Assembly: GCA_013824385.1 (NCBI GenBank)
Contig: PNNU01000054.1
Location: forward strand, 1-12,125
Source of the DNA: Anaerolinea sp.
Lineage (GTDB): Bacteria > Chloroflexota > Anaerolineae > Anaerolineales > Anaerolineaceae
DNA: 12,125 nt
Reading direction: 5' to 3'
Positions 1 to 6,367 of the stretch are shown here, one piece after another. The position numbers and the translations under genes were made by a program. The notes beneath the pieces were generated by a model that had not been told where the DNA came from, did not search any database, and saw only the letters and a list, made by a program, of their open reading frames with translations. Positions within the stretch are counted from its first letter, which is position 1, and every line of letters starts with the position of its first letter.

Positions 1-1
1 A

Positions 2-994
2 ACCTTTGAAAATGGAGAAGTTATTACACTCCAGGCACATGCGAGAGATGCGAACGGTCCTGGTATCACCGAACTACAATTCTATTCAAATGGTCAAAAA
101 ATAGCCTCAGTTGCAACAAGTTCAGCGGATCCACTGGTTGCAGGCAGCGCCCAATGGAAACCTGATCCTGGAGAATACACGATAATCGCCAAAGCTGTGA
201 ATAACTCTGGCCAAACCACATCCAGTGCAAGTGTTCATATCAGCATTATCGGACCGCGGGCGAACGGGGTTCTACCGCAAAATATCTCAATCACACCCAC
301 ATTCACTGCAACTGGAACGAAAAAACCCCCTACTCCAACCTTTACCCCCACCGGGACAAAAAAGCCCATTACACCAACGTTTACATTTACACCAAAACCA
401 CCTGCAACCATGGATATTTGGGCAGAAAACACATCCATAATCCAGGGAAACTGCACCATCATTCGCTGGACTTCAACCAATGTTACCAACCTTTCGCTCA
501 ATGGCGGTTCAGTTAATTCAAATGGCGATATGGATGCATGCCCTTCTTCAAGCACTACTTATATATTGAGTGGACAGTCAACGTCCGGCTCGATTGAAAG
601 ATCAGTCTTTATTGAGGTTATCATTCCCGCCCCTCCCCCCACCCCACCATGCCCCTCTGGACGATCCTCATCGGATGCCTACATTTCGATACCTGGTGGA
701 AACTGTAGCTCGCATTCCGTCGGTGAACATTTCCAGTTATGTTTTGCACCAACTGGCAGTGAAATTGCTTGGGATTATCAACTTGTCGATTATACAGGAG
801 CATCTATTGATGGTTTAGGACAGGTTCAAGGCAATATGAGCATATTACGACAAGGCACTTTTTCTTCTGGAGCAGAAATCTGTGTCCCTTTGATTGTCAC
901 TGAACCAACAGGTTTGGAACTATTTGAACTCAGACTTCAAAGCTCAATTCGAGAGCCTTATGATGAACCTCAGGTCTGGATAATAGTCAATTAG
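2..994 (+). CDS. Exported Ig-like domain protein, 5'-truncated by the window edge
   Basis: The reading frame is open from position 2, so the gene starts upstream. The GTG at 197 is only an internal Val codon. In order, the visible part contains an Ig-like fold (about 2-255; signature pieces ITELQFYSNGQKIA, PGEYTIIAKAVNNSG), a Thr/Pro/Lys linker of three 13-residue repeats (293-409), a second Ig-like domain (about 410-625; strands around TSIIQGNCTIIRW and TTYILSG), a Pro-rich hinge, and an unrecognised C-terminal domain (about 645-994) with several Cys that could form disulfides. This layout is typical of secreted or surface-attached proteins in Chloroflexota, where such modules serve binding or adhesion. 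The signal peptide and N-terminal part are outside the window, so the main function is unknown. The TAG stop overlaps the Shine-Dalgarno sequence of the next gene, suggesting co-transcription. Confidence 0.85.
   Translation, partial: TFENGEVITLQAHARDANGPGITELQFYSNGQKIASVATSSADPLVAGSAQWKPDPGEYTIIAKAVNNSGQTTSSASVHISIIGPRANGVLPQNISITPTFTATGTKKPPTPTFTPTGTKKPITPTFTFTPKPPATMDIWAENTSIIQGNCTIIRWTSTNVTNLSLNGGSVNSNGDMDACPSSSTTYILSGQSTSGSIERSVFIEVIIPAPPPTPPCPSGRSSSDAYISIPGGNCSSHSVGEHFQLCFAPTGSEIAWDYQLVDYTGASIDGLGQVQGNMSILRQGTFSSGAEICVPLIVTEPTGLELFELRLQSSIREPYDEPQVWIIVN
293..409 (+). repeat. 39-nt tandem repeat encoding Thr/Pro/Lys linker
   Basis: Three in-frame 13-residue units follow one another: TPTFTATGTKKPP, TPTFTPTGTKKPI and the diverged TPTFTFTPKPPAT. 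The first two are near identical in protein but differ at many third codon positions, so the repeat is old or under protein-level selection. It joins the two Ig-like domains, as expected for a flexible extracellular spacer. Confidence 0.75.
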
Positions 995-1004
995 GAGAAT
1001 TTCT

Positions 1005-1949
1005 ATGAAATGCACCAACTGCGGTCAGGATGTTCCCGATACAGCTTTTGTTTGTGGCTATTGCGGCCACCGATTGAAAAATGTTGAAACTGCTCCAGTT
1101 ATTGTGAGCGAACAAATCGCTCCAAAAAAGAAGAGGAGTTTTGTTTGGTTATGGATTATTTTGGGGATTATCGTGGTGTTCGTTATATTTGTTATCGTTG
1201 CTTCGCTGCAAATGAGGGTACCACCTGACCTTCCAATGCCGACCTCGAAACCTTCTGAAAATGAAGTAGTCGCCATACCTGTTCAGACGGAAACGATGCA
1301 AGTTGAAACCGTTGAACCGACGCCCTATATAGATTCCCTACTTCTTCCCAGTTCTTTTACACAATATACAGGGGTTCCCATATTGGAAGTGGTTGAACAT
1401 TTTAACAACCTTACCGACAACGAATGGTACTACTCAGACAATGCAAGTATTATCACTGTTGAAAATGAAAATGTTTTTGAAGTACCGGAAATAACTGGCT
1501 TAAATGGATATTTTTGCTCCCCGGAATTTGAACCAAATCATGCCATTTTAACAAAATTTAAAATGTCAGGGTCTGATTTATTGATGGAATTCTTTATTCA
1601 TCAAAACAATTGGAATACTCCAGAATATAAACGATTCGGAGGGTCTATTAATCAAAATAAACAAATGATTACAAACATCTGGGAAGGTACCAATAACTCA
1701 CTTTCAAATCAGGTGATGATCGGCACCCTGCAAATAACCATTGATAGATGGTATGGTTTGTTTATTGGTGGGAATGATTATAGTGATTTCACATTCCTGG
1801 TATGGGATCTGGAAGATCCAAACAAATTTACGGTTCAATTACTCGAACAAAGTGATTCCTGGGGGACTGGACTTTGGCACTCTTGTTTTCAAGTTTTTGA
1901 AGGCAATCTTTATTTGGATGATTACAGTATCGTGAGTTTTGAAGGCTAA
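1005..1949 (+). CDS. Zinc-ribbon, single-TM protein with probable lectin-like extracellular domain
   Basis: A protein of 314 aa starts at ATG 1005, with AGGAG at 993-997 overlapping the previous stop codon. Residues 1-25 form a zinc ribbon with Cys3, Cys6, Cys17 and Cys20 (CTNC...CGYC). A basic stretch (KKKR, about 41-44) precedes one strong transmembrane helix at about 46-68, then a Thr/Pro/Glu-rich spacer to about 120. The rest (about 125-314) is rich in beta strands and aromatic residues, and ends in a DDYSI strand, resembling concanavalin A-like jelly-roll domains. That fold is an inference; no catalytic residues are apparent. The expected topology is zinc ribbon in the cytoplasm and the large domain outside. 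Zinc-ribbon/TM proteins with assorted outer domains are common in Chloroflexota and mostly unstudied. The tight spacing to the Ig-like gene suggests one transcript. Confidence 0.85.
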   Translation: MKCTNCGQDVPDTAFVCGYCGHRLKNVETAPVIVSEQIAPKKKRSFVWLWIILGIIVVFVIFVIVASLQMRVPPDLPMPTSKPSENEVVAIPVQTETMQVETVEPTPYIDSLLLPSSFTQYTGVPILEVVEHFNNLTDNEWYYSDNASIITVENENVFEVPEITGLNGYFCSPEFEPNHAILTKFKMSGSDLLMEFFIHQNNWNTPEYKRFGGSINQNKQMITNIWEGTNNSLSNQVMIGTLQITIDRWYGLFIGGNDYSDFTFLVWDLEDPNKFTVQLLEQSDSWGTGLWHSCFQVFEGNLYLDDYSIVSFEG

Positions 1950-2084
1950 AACCAAGCTTGGTAAAGGAGACTGTTTTACAATAATCTTCTTACAGTTTTT
2001 TTACAATAGTTATTGAATAGTTCTTTCCAATATCATTCTACAGTATCAAATACATATTTTCAAAATTATTCTGAGGACATCAAC

Positions 2085-3287
2085 ATGAACTCATCGACTG
2101 GAAAAACAAACGGAACGGGATGTTTTGTCCTAATTGGAATCGTGCTTCTGGGCGTCTTTATCCACGGACTTGTGAGGTATTTCAGTGATAAACCTCTCTA
2201 TGAAGAAGCACATACTGCTTATCAACAAGGAGATTGCGATACCGCTGATCCTTTGTATAACGATATAATCCAAAAAGTTCACATATTTGATTTTGGAAAG
2301 ATCAAGTCTAATTCAAAAATCGAAAGTGGATATTGTTATGATTTCACCTTCGCGGTAAACGGAGGGTTGAATTCATTGTATGAATTGACCCTTGAACACC
2401 CCGAAAATCCATTGGTTGAGTTTGTTGATGAAAAGGTAGCCCTTTTGTTGGAGAATCTCGCCGAAACCAAGGATTATCCTGCGGTTTTAGCCGTTGATGC
2501 ATGCAGCAAAGAGAGTGAATTTGTGAAAGCTGGTTTGCTTTTAGAAGAAAGCACCCAATCACTTTATAAGCTTAATTGTGCCAAGTTTCTGTTAGAGTTG
2601 GGTGAACCCGATGCCGCATTTGAACATCTGGCTGGCATACTCGAAAATTTTCCAAATCATCCGGTTGCTGACCAATTGTGGGAATCAATTATGAGGGAAA
2701 CAATCTTTTGTTCTTTGACGGAACAAATGAGTGACTCTTCCACCTTTACCAACGACATGAATAATCTGGCAAATATATTTCTGGAATGCGGTACTAATTA
2801 TGCTGAACAAGGCGAATTTAGGTTGGCTGCCGATATTTATGAATCCTTCCTGGTCAAATTCCCAGAAAACCCCAGCATTGAAACCGTAAATTCTCTATTA
2901 CCTGACTTATTGGTAAAGGCAGCTAGAGCTTCAGGGTCAGGCACTATTGAACGTCCCAATGAATCTGGCTGGGCGCCAGAGGGTATTGCCAGGGTGGTCA
3001 TTCAAAACGATTCGCCCCACGATTTACGGATTGTGTTTTCAGGCCCGGATGCTCGAATTGAAATTCTCCCAGCTTGTGAAACCTGCAAGGATTATTATGC
3101 CGTTGGTCCAATCTATTGTCCTGAACAGGGACCGATCGGCACTTATGATCTTACCCCCGGCGATTTTGATGTTCTCGTTGAAACCACGAATGAAGAGGAT
3201 GTCATCCCCTTCACCGGAACCTGGGGGTTTCAAGGCGGAAAAGCTTTTTATTCTTGCTTTTTCATTGTAACAACAACTGTTTATTAA
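2085..3287 (+). CDS. Membrane-anchored TPR-like protein with Cys-containing C-terminal domain
   Basis: ATG 2085 is chosen because TGAGGA lies 7 nt upstream; the frame also opens at a TTG at 2013, which has no ribosome binding site. This gives 400 aa. Residues about 11-31 form one TM helix (FVLIGIVLLGVFIHGLV) after a short polar start, so the bulk is probably outside. Residues about 35-300 are helical with TPR-like pieces (AHTAYQQGDCDTADPLYNDI; FLLELGEPDAAFEHLAGIL; YAEQGEFRLAADIYESFLVKFP). The last roughly 110 residues form a separate domain, with a CETC pair, a further Cys before PEQGPIG, a PGDFDVLVE strand and a late Cys before FFIV. TPR repeats usually bind proteins, so a scaffold role for surface complexes is possible. 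The function is not recognised. A strong hairpin follows the stop. Confidence 0.85.
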   Translation: MNSSTGKTNGTGCFVLIGIVLLGVFIHGLVRYFSDKPLYEEAHTAYQQGDCDTADPLYNDIIQKVHIFDFGKIKSNSKIESGYCYDFTFAVNGGLNSLYELTLEHPENPLVEFVDEKVALLLENLAETKDYPAVLAVDACSKESEFVKAGLLLEESTQSLYKLNCAKFLLELGEPDAAFEHLAGILENFPNHPVADQLWESIMRETIFCSLTEQMSDSSTFTNDMNNLANIFLECGTNYAEQGEFRLAADIYESFLVKFPENPSIETVNSLLPDLLVKAARASGSGTIERPNESGWAPEGIARVVIQNDSPHDLRIVFSGPDARIEILPACETCKDYYAVGPIYCPEQGPIGTYDLTPGDFDVLVETTNEEDVIPFTGTWGFQGGKAFYSCFFIVTTTVY

Positions 3288-3302
3288 TGGTCATTTCTTA
3301 CA

Positions 3303-3342
3303 AGAAAAATAGGCTGGTCAACTTAAACCAGCCTATTTTTCT
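3303..3342. terminator. Bidirectional intrinsic terminator between convergent genes
   Basis: A perfect 16-bp stem (3303-3318 with 3327-3342) surrounds an 8-nt loop. The stem has a GC-rich core (GGCTGGT/ACCAGCC), and its outer part is an A-run on one side and a T-run on the other, so either strand gives a hairpin ending in U residues. It lies 15 nt after the TPR gene stop and 27 nt from the end of the oppositely oriented GYF_2 gene, the expected site for a shared terminator. Confidence 0.9.
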
Positions 3343-3369
3343 GCGTTTTTCAAAATGTAGGAACTAAAA

Positions 3370-4218
3370 TTATTGACTGTTTTCTTCCGCCTTGAGGATG
3401 CTTTTCGAGGTCAGAAAGAAATCAAAGAACATCCCAAACATGAATCCCATCTGAATAAAGGAAAGGATCGAAAGTATGAGATTGTAAGGCCACATCATGG
3501 TCGTCATTTGAGTAGGCATTACAGATGAACCAATGGCAAGACTTATTGAATTAATCATCAATATCAAGTACAAAAGAATATATAGAAATGAAAAAACAAA
3601 AAAGGATAATGCGATTGCCGGATGCGCTTTGCGTATTGAGACGACTTTAGTATTGCCAAAATGCCTCTCGATAAACGAATTTTGGCCTTTTGAAAGACCC
3701 CAATAGGCAACAAACCACCAATAGATATTAAATAGTGGAATAAACATAAATCCAACCGCTTTTCCAGGAGATGTGGGAGCAGCTCCATCCTGAATTACCT
3801 GCCAGAATTTATAAACCAAAATAAAAAGTAACACTTCACTCGTAATAAATGGAAGCTCGATAACACATAACAACCCCGTTATCCAATTTTGACTATTGGC
3901 AAAGAATGTGACTAACAAAAATGGAATGACGGAGAATGACAATCCAAACCACCACCAGAATAACTTTGTGAGCGAATGGAGACTAACTTTTTTGTACTGC
4001 GGAGTATTCACATAAGGAGTTGGGACTGCCGCATTCGCAAGGGGTGGCGTCATGCCGGCCAACACGGCCAGTTCTGTTTCCCCCAGAGGCTTCCACTCAG
4101 CTCAACCTTCACGCCAGACGCGGGTCTGCGGGTTGATCCGCCCTGCTTTCAATTCATCGGCAAGCGTTTCCTTACTGATAGGTCCAAAAGGCTGTTGATT
4201 GAGTTCGTAATACCACAT
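3370..4218 (-). pseudogene. GYF_2 (DUF4339) domain multi-pass membrane protein, interrupted by an in-frame TGA
   Basis: Read from ATG 4218, which has GGGAGG at 4224-4229 five nt upstream, the frame encodes a GYF_2 domain: MWYYELNQQPFGPIS, then TRVWREG, TGA, then AEWKPLG. It continues in the same frame into a hydrophobic protein of 282 codons. Related proteins carry Trp or Met where the TGA sits (codon 39, 4102-4104), so one TGG-to-TGA change would explain it. The remainder has about five TM segments (about residues 84-108, 113-141, 155-175, 198-232, 246-270). It includes the family-like run TSPGKAVGFMFIPLFNIYWW. GYF_2 domains are thought to mediate protein contacts; the function is unknown. 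The open part from GTG 4065 or ATG 4053 lacks a good ribosome binding site, so expression without the domain is doubtful. A sequencing error remains possible. Confidence 0.75.
4102..4104 (-). other. In-frame TGA inside the GYF_2 domain
   Basis: The TGA falls between ...TRVWREG and AEWKPLG. Both flanks match the GYF_2 domain in the same frame, so this is a point nonsense change and not a frameshift. Other genes here, such as the SAM hydrolase and the DUF294 protein, end in TGA, so a genome-wide TGA reassignment is unlikely. Confidence 0.8.
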
Positions 4219-4260
4219 GAATTCCTCCCATTAATTTATTCATTTCTGAACAATGAATCA

Positions 4261-4287
4261 ATTATAGATCAGAAATAAATATATAAT
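4261..4287. promoter_or_regulatory. Divergent -10 elements between the GYF_2 and lipoprotein genes
   Basis: The AT-rich gap 4219-4336 separates two divergent genes. It contains TATAAT on the minus strand (4261-4266, toward the GYF_2 gene) and TATAAT on the plus strand (4282-4287, toward the lipoprotein gene). Neither has a convincing -35 box at the right distance. An 8-bp inverted repeat (ATTTCTGA 4242-4249, TCAGAAAT 4269-4276) brackets the minus-strand element. AT-rich DNA gives TATAAT by chance, so this is tentative. Confidence 0.35.
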
Positions 4288-4336
4288 AATTTGATAGCAA
4301 CTTAACTCTTTTCAAATTTTATCAACGGGGATGCAA

Positions 4337-5293
4337 ATGAAAAAAAATTGGTTTATCAATTGTAAATTTCAGATTTTGACGATTATCATCCTTGTTTTTA
4401 TCATGGGTTGCTCACCTCAAAAGGTAATACAAACTCCACCTGTTACAAATAATACTCCCACATTCCAGCCAACTAATACAGAACCCACATCAACTAACAT
4501 ACCCACTCCCGAAGGGTTCACTTGTGTTGAAGGGACAATCCCTTACGGAAAAGTTTTAAAGGAATCCTATTCTCCTGACGGCAATTGGAAAGCTGAGGTA
4601 AAACTCGAAAAAACAGGTGAAACCGCAAGGTCCGTTTTTTTTATCTCATTAGGTAATTCAATCAAATGGGAAGTAGAAAACGTCCAATATACTTGTCCTG
4701 ACTTGCCTGGGGTTTTTCCATTTCCCACCCCTTTTTATTGGACAAAGGATGGACATTACTTGTATTTTTCTCATGACTTAGGCGGTGATGGATGTTTTGG
4801 AGGATCGAGTCATACGATTACCGATCTGAAACGTCTTGATTTATATACTGGAAAAACTGAATTAGTCACAGATAACGGTGGGCTATGGTCATCATTTTCC
4901 CCTGATGAGAAGAAAATTGCCTTTGTTTCTTTTGGATCCGAACCTGGCGCAGAAGTTTTCAATTTAGAAACAAATAAAAGGCAAAAGATTGACCTGTTAA
5001 TAGATAAAACAAGCTTTAGTAATTTCGATTGGAACCAAACTAATATCGTCTGGTCTACTGATAGTAGTGAATTTGTTTATCTGTTTACAACGGGATATTG
5101 TCGTTATACTGATTATCACTCATGGCTCATTCGTGTTCAACCAAACATGAATTCCAGTGAAGTTATTTTTTCGAGCCAGGAAGAAATCTTCGAACCGGTT
5201 TCATGGGATGAGACAGGCAAGGTATTAATACTTCAAGGTGAAAGTCTATTGTTGCTTGACCCCGAAACTAAGAAAACACTAAAAACCAAATAA
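4337..5293 (+). CDS. Lipoprotein with beta-propeller-like (TolB/PD40-type) repeats
   Basis: The frame opens at ATG 4331, but ATG 4337 is preferred because GGGG (4327-4330) then lies 6 nt upstream. This gives 318 aa. The N-terminus is a lipoprotein signal: a Lys pair, a hydrophobic stretch (LTIIILVFIMG), then the acylated Cys at residue 25 (lipobox IMGC). A Thr/Pro/Asn-rich linker (about 30-60) follows. The body contains repeated blade-like motifs: SYSPDGNWKAEV, YWTKDGHYLYFS, SFSPDEKKIAFVS, VWSTDSSEFVYLF and SWDETGKVLILQG. These resemble TolB/WD40-like PD40 propeller blades, five or so being visible. Such proteins are usually anchored outside the cytoplasmic membrane and bind partners or ligands; the specific role is unknown. 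No catalytic motif is visible. The gene is alone on its strand and ends 149 nt before the convergent ecfT. Confidence 0.8.
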   Translation: MKKNWFINCKFQILTIIILVFIMGCSPQKVIQTPPVTNNTPTFQPTNTEPTSTNIPTPEGFTCVEGTIPYGKVLKESYSPDGNWKAEVKLEKTGETARSVFFISLGNSIKWEVENVQYTCPDLPGVFPFPTPFYWTKDGHYLYFSHDLGGDGCFGGSSHTITDLKRLDLYTGKTELVTDNGGLWSSFSPDEKKIAFVSFGSEPGAEVFNLETNKRQKIDLLIDKTSFSNFDWNQTNIVWSTDSSEFVYLFTTGYCRYTDYHSWLIRVQPNMNSSEVIFSSQEEIFEPVSWDETGKVLILQGESLLLLDPETKKTLKTK

Positions 5294-5308
5294 TTATTTT
5301 TTTTGTAC

Positions 5309-5349
5309 CTCGCCCAATTAACAAACGAGGGCGAGCCGCAGCTCGCCCT
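5309..5349. repeat. REP-like palindromic repeat with alternative pairings
   Basis: A 9-bp hairpin (AGGGCGAGC 5328-5336, loop CGCA, GCTCGCCCT 5341-5349) is preceded by another CTCGCCC at 5309-5315. That copy can pair instead with GGGCGAG 5329-5335. The GC-rich palindrome stands out in AT-rich DNA between convergent genes. Its form matches dispersed extragenic palindromes. It lacks a clear U-tract on the plus strand, so it is not a standard terminator. Copy number in the genome cannot be seen from one window. Confidence 0.6.
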
Positions 5350-5404
5350 TACAAGGAAGTTACATCAAAATTTCTATAGTTTTACGTTTTTTTAGATTGA
5401 ATTT

Positions 5405-5431
5405 TTTTGTTAATTTTGTGAATTTCGTGGT
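5405..5431. repeat. Short 9-nt tandem repeat in the intergenic gap
   Basis: Three consecutive diverging units, TTTTGTTAA, TTTTGTGAA and TTTCGTGGT, run into TTAAAAA. On the minus strand this reads as a series of CACGAAATTCAC-like units just after the ecfT stop. Similar CACGAATTTCACGAAT-type strings are, to my memory, common intergenic sequences in environmental bacterial genomes. No function is assigned. Confidence 0.45.
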
Positions 5432-5442
5432 TAAAAAGGTTA

Positions 5443-6303
5443 TTACCCCAACAAAAACGCGGGCACCCAGAACTTGCCGAAGCCCAAGAGGGAAAGCGCA
5501 ATCGACATCAGCAAGATCACCACACCGATCACAATCAGCACATAGTCACGTTTACGGTAGGTCAATTTCTCCAACCACGTGCGCGGACCGACGCCGAAAG
5601 CTCGCAGATCCATGGCGTCAATGATGTCTTCACTGCCCGCGATGGCGTGGATGGTCACCGGCACGATCAAGGGTGCCAGTTTTTTGACCTGCGCGAATAG
5701 GCCGCCGCTCAGTTTTTCGATCTCATATCCGCGTGCCCTTTGGGCGTCCATGGTCAGGCTGAAGTCACGTCCAAAGGTGGGGATGAAACGCATGGTCAGG
5801 TCCATGCCGTAAGCCACTTTATCGGGCAAACCGAGTCCGCGGAAGATGATACCGTAATGCGCCGGGTTGAATGAATAAGGGATCAAGATGGTCATACTGG
5901 CAATGCTGAATACACGGATCAGCATACTGATGGCATACATGGTCTTTTCAGCAGTAATGTTGAGTGTGGGGGTCCAGCCAAAGATATGAAAAGAAGCCAC
6001 CAATTTGGTGAGAGTATGCTCACCCTGATAGAGTTCCACACCGCCGCGGCCGGTAAGAAAAGTGAGAACTGAAAAAAATAGAATAAAGCCAATGATAAAG
6101 ATCCAGGCGCGTGACATGTCCTTCCACGGGATGCGGGAAGTGAAGACAAAGAGCATCGCGATACCAAAGAAGAAAAGCAGGTATCGAAAATCCCAAAAGA
6201 TCACTGTTCCAGCCAAAAAGCAGCTAAAGAAAATTACCCAGGCACGTGGATCAAAGCTCTGCAGCAGGGAATTACGTTGTACATATCGCCAGGCAACCAG
6301 CAT
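5443..6303 (-). CDS. ecfT: ECF transporter transmembrane (T) component
   Basis: This 286-aa membrane protein fits the EcfT/CbiQ family in length and sequence. Paired TM helices lie in the first 80 residues, more follow at about 120-142, and a final TM segment lies at about 254-274. Between them is the cytoplasmic coupling region with two Ala-Arg-Gly-type motifs: QRARGYE (188-194) and AMDLRAFG (230-237). These are the family's coupling helices, which sit in grooves of the two ATPases and pass ATP-driven movement to the S component. It is the last gene of the operon, 64 nt after the S gene, with a perfect hairpin in that gap. A modest GTGAG-type ribosome binding site precedes ATG 6303. With the S protein and fused ATPase next door it completes an importer dedicated to one substrate. 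Confidence 0.93.
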   Translation of the reverse strand: MLVAWRYVQRNSLLQSFDPRAWVIFFSCFLAGTVIFWDFRYLLFFFGIAMLFVFTSRIPWKDMSRAWIFIIGFILFFSVLTFLTGRGGVELYQGEHTLTKLVASFHIFGWTPTLNITAEKTMYAISMLIRVFSIASMTILIPYSFNPAHYGIIFRGLGLPDKVAYGMDLTMRFIPTFGRDFSLTMDAQRARGYEIEKLSGGLFAQVKKLAPLIVPVTIHAIAGSEDIIDAMDLRAFGVGPRTWLEKLTYRKRDYVLIVIGVVILLMSIALSLLGFGKFWVPAFLLG

Positions 6304-6316
6304 GAAATCTCACTTT

Positions 6317-6352
6317 GGAAGGTCTGAAAGGCAAATGCCTTTCAGACCTTCC
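6317..6352. repeat. Perfect 16-bp inverted repeat between the S-component gene and ecfT
   Basis: Arms GGAAGGTCTGAAAGGC (6317-6332) and GCCTTTCAGACCTTCC (6337-6352) enclose a 4-nt AAAT loop. In the operon transcript the hairpin follows the S gene stop and ends 13 nt before the ecfT start. The minus strand has no U-tract after it, so full termination is unlikely. An intercistronic hairpin here could protect the upstream mRNA or lower ecfT expression. It may also be a dispersed palindromic repeat. Confidence 0.85.
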
Positions 6353-6367
6353 TGTTTATTTTAAGAA

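Noticed and set aside
235..555. Minus-strand frame rich in Val, Gly and Phe
   Set aside because: It is the complement of the Thr/Pro repeat linker, and the plus frame has clear domain content and continues beyond it.
1951..1970. Palindrome ACCAAGCTTGGT followed by AAAGGAGA, a possible small terminator or small gene start
   Set aside because: The palindrome allows only a 4-bp stem, and no ATG, GTG or TTG follows the Shine-Dalgarno-like sequence at useful spacing; the frame closes after a few codons.
2013..2084. Upstream TTG start for the TPR protein, adding 24 residues
   Set aside because: No ribosome binding site precedes TTG 2013, while ATG 2085 has TGAGGA at good spacing and puts the TM helix near the N-terminus.
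4102..4104. TGA read as selenocysteine or as Trp by an alternative code
   Set aside because: The family has Trp or Met here rather than Cys, no clear SECIS-like hairpin was seen just after it, and other genes in the window end in TGA.
6317..6352. Intrinsic terminator inside the ECF operon
   Set aside because: On the transcribed (minus) strand the hairpin is followed by AAAGTGAG with no U-tract; the T-rich side is on the other strand.
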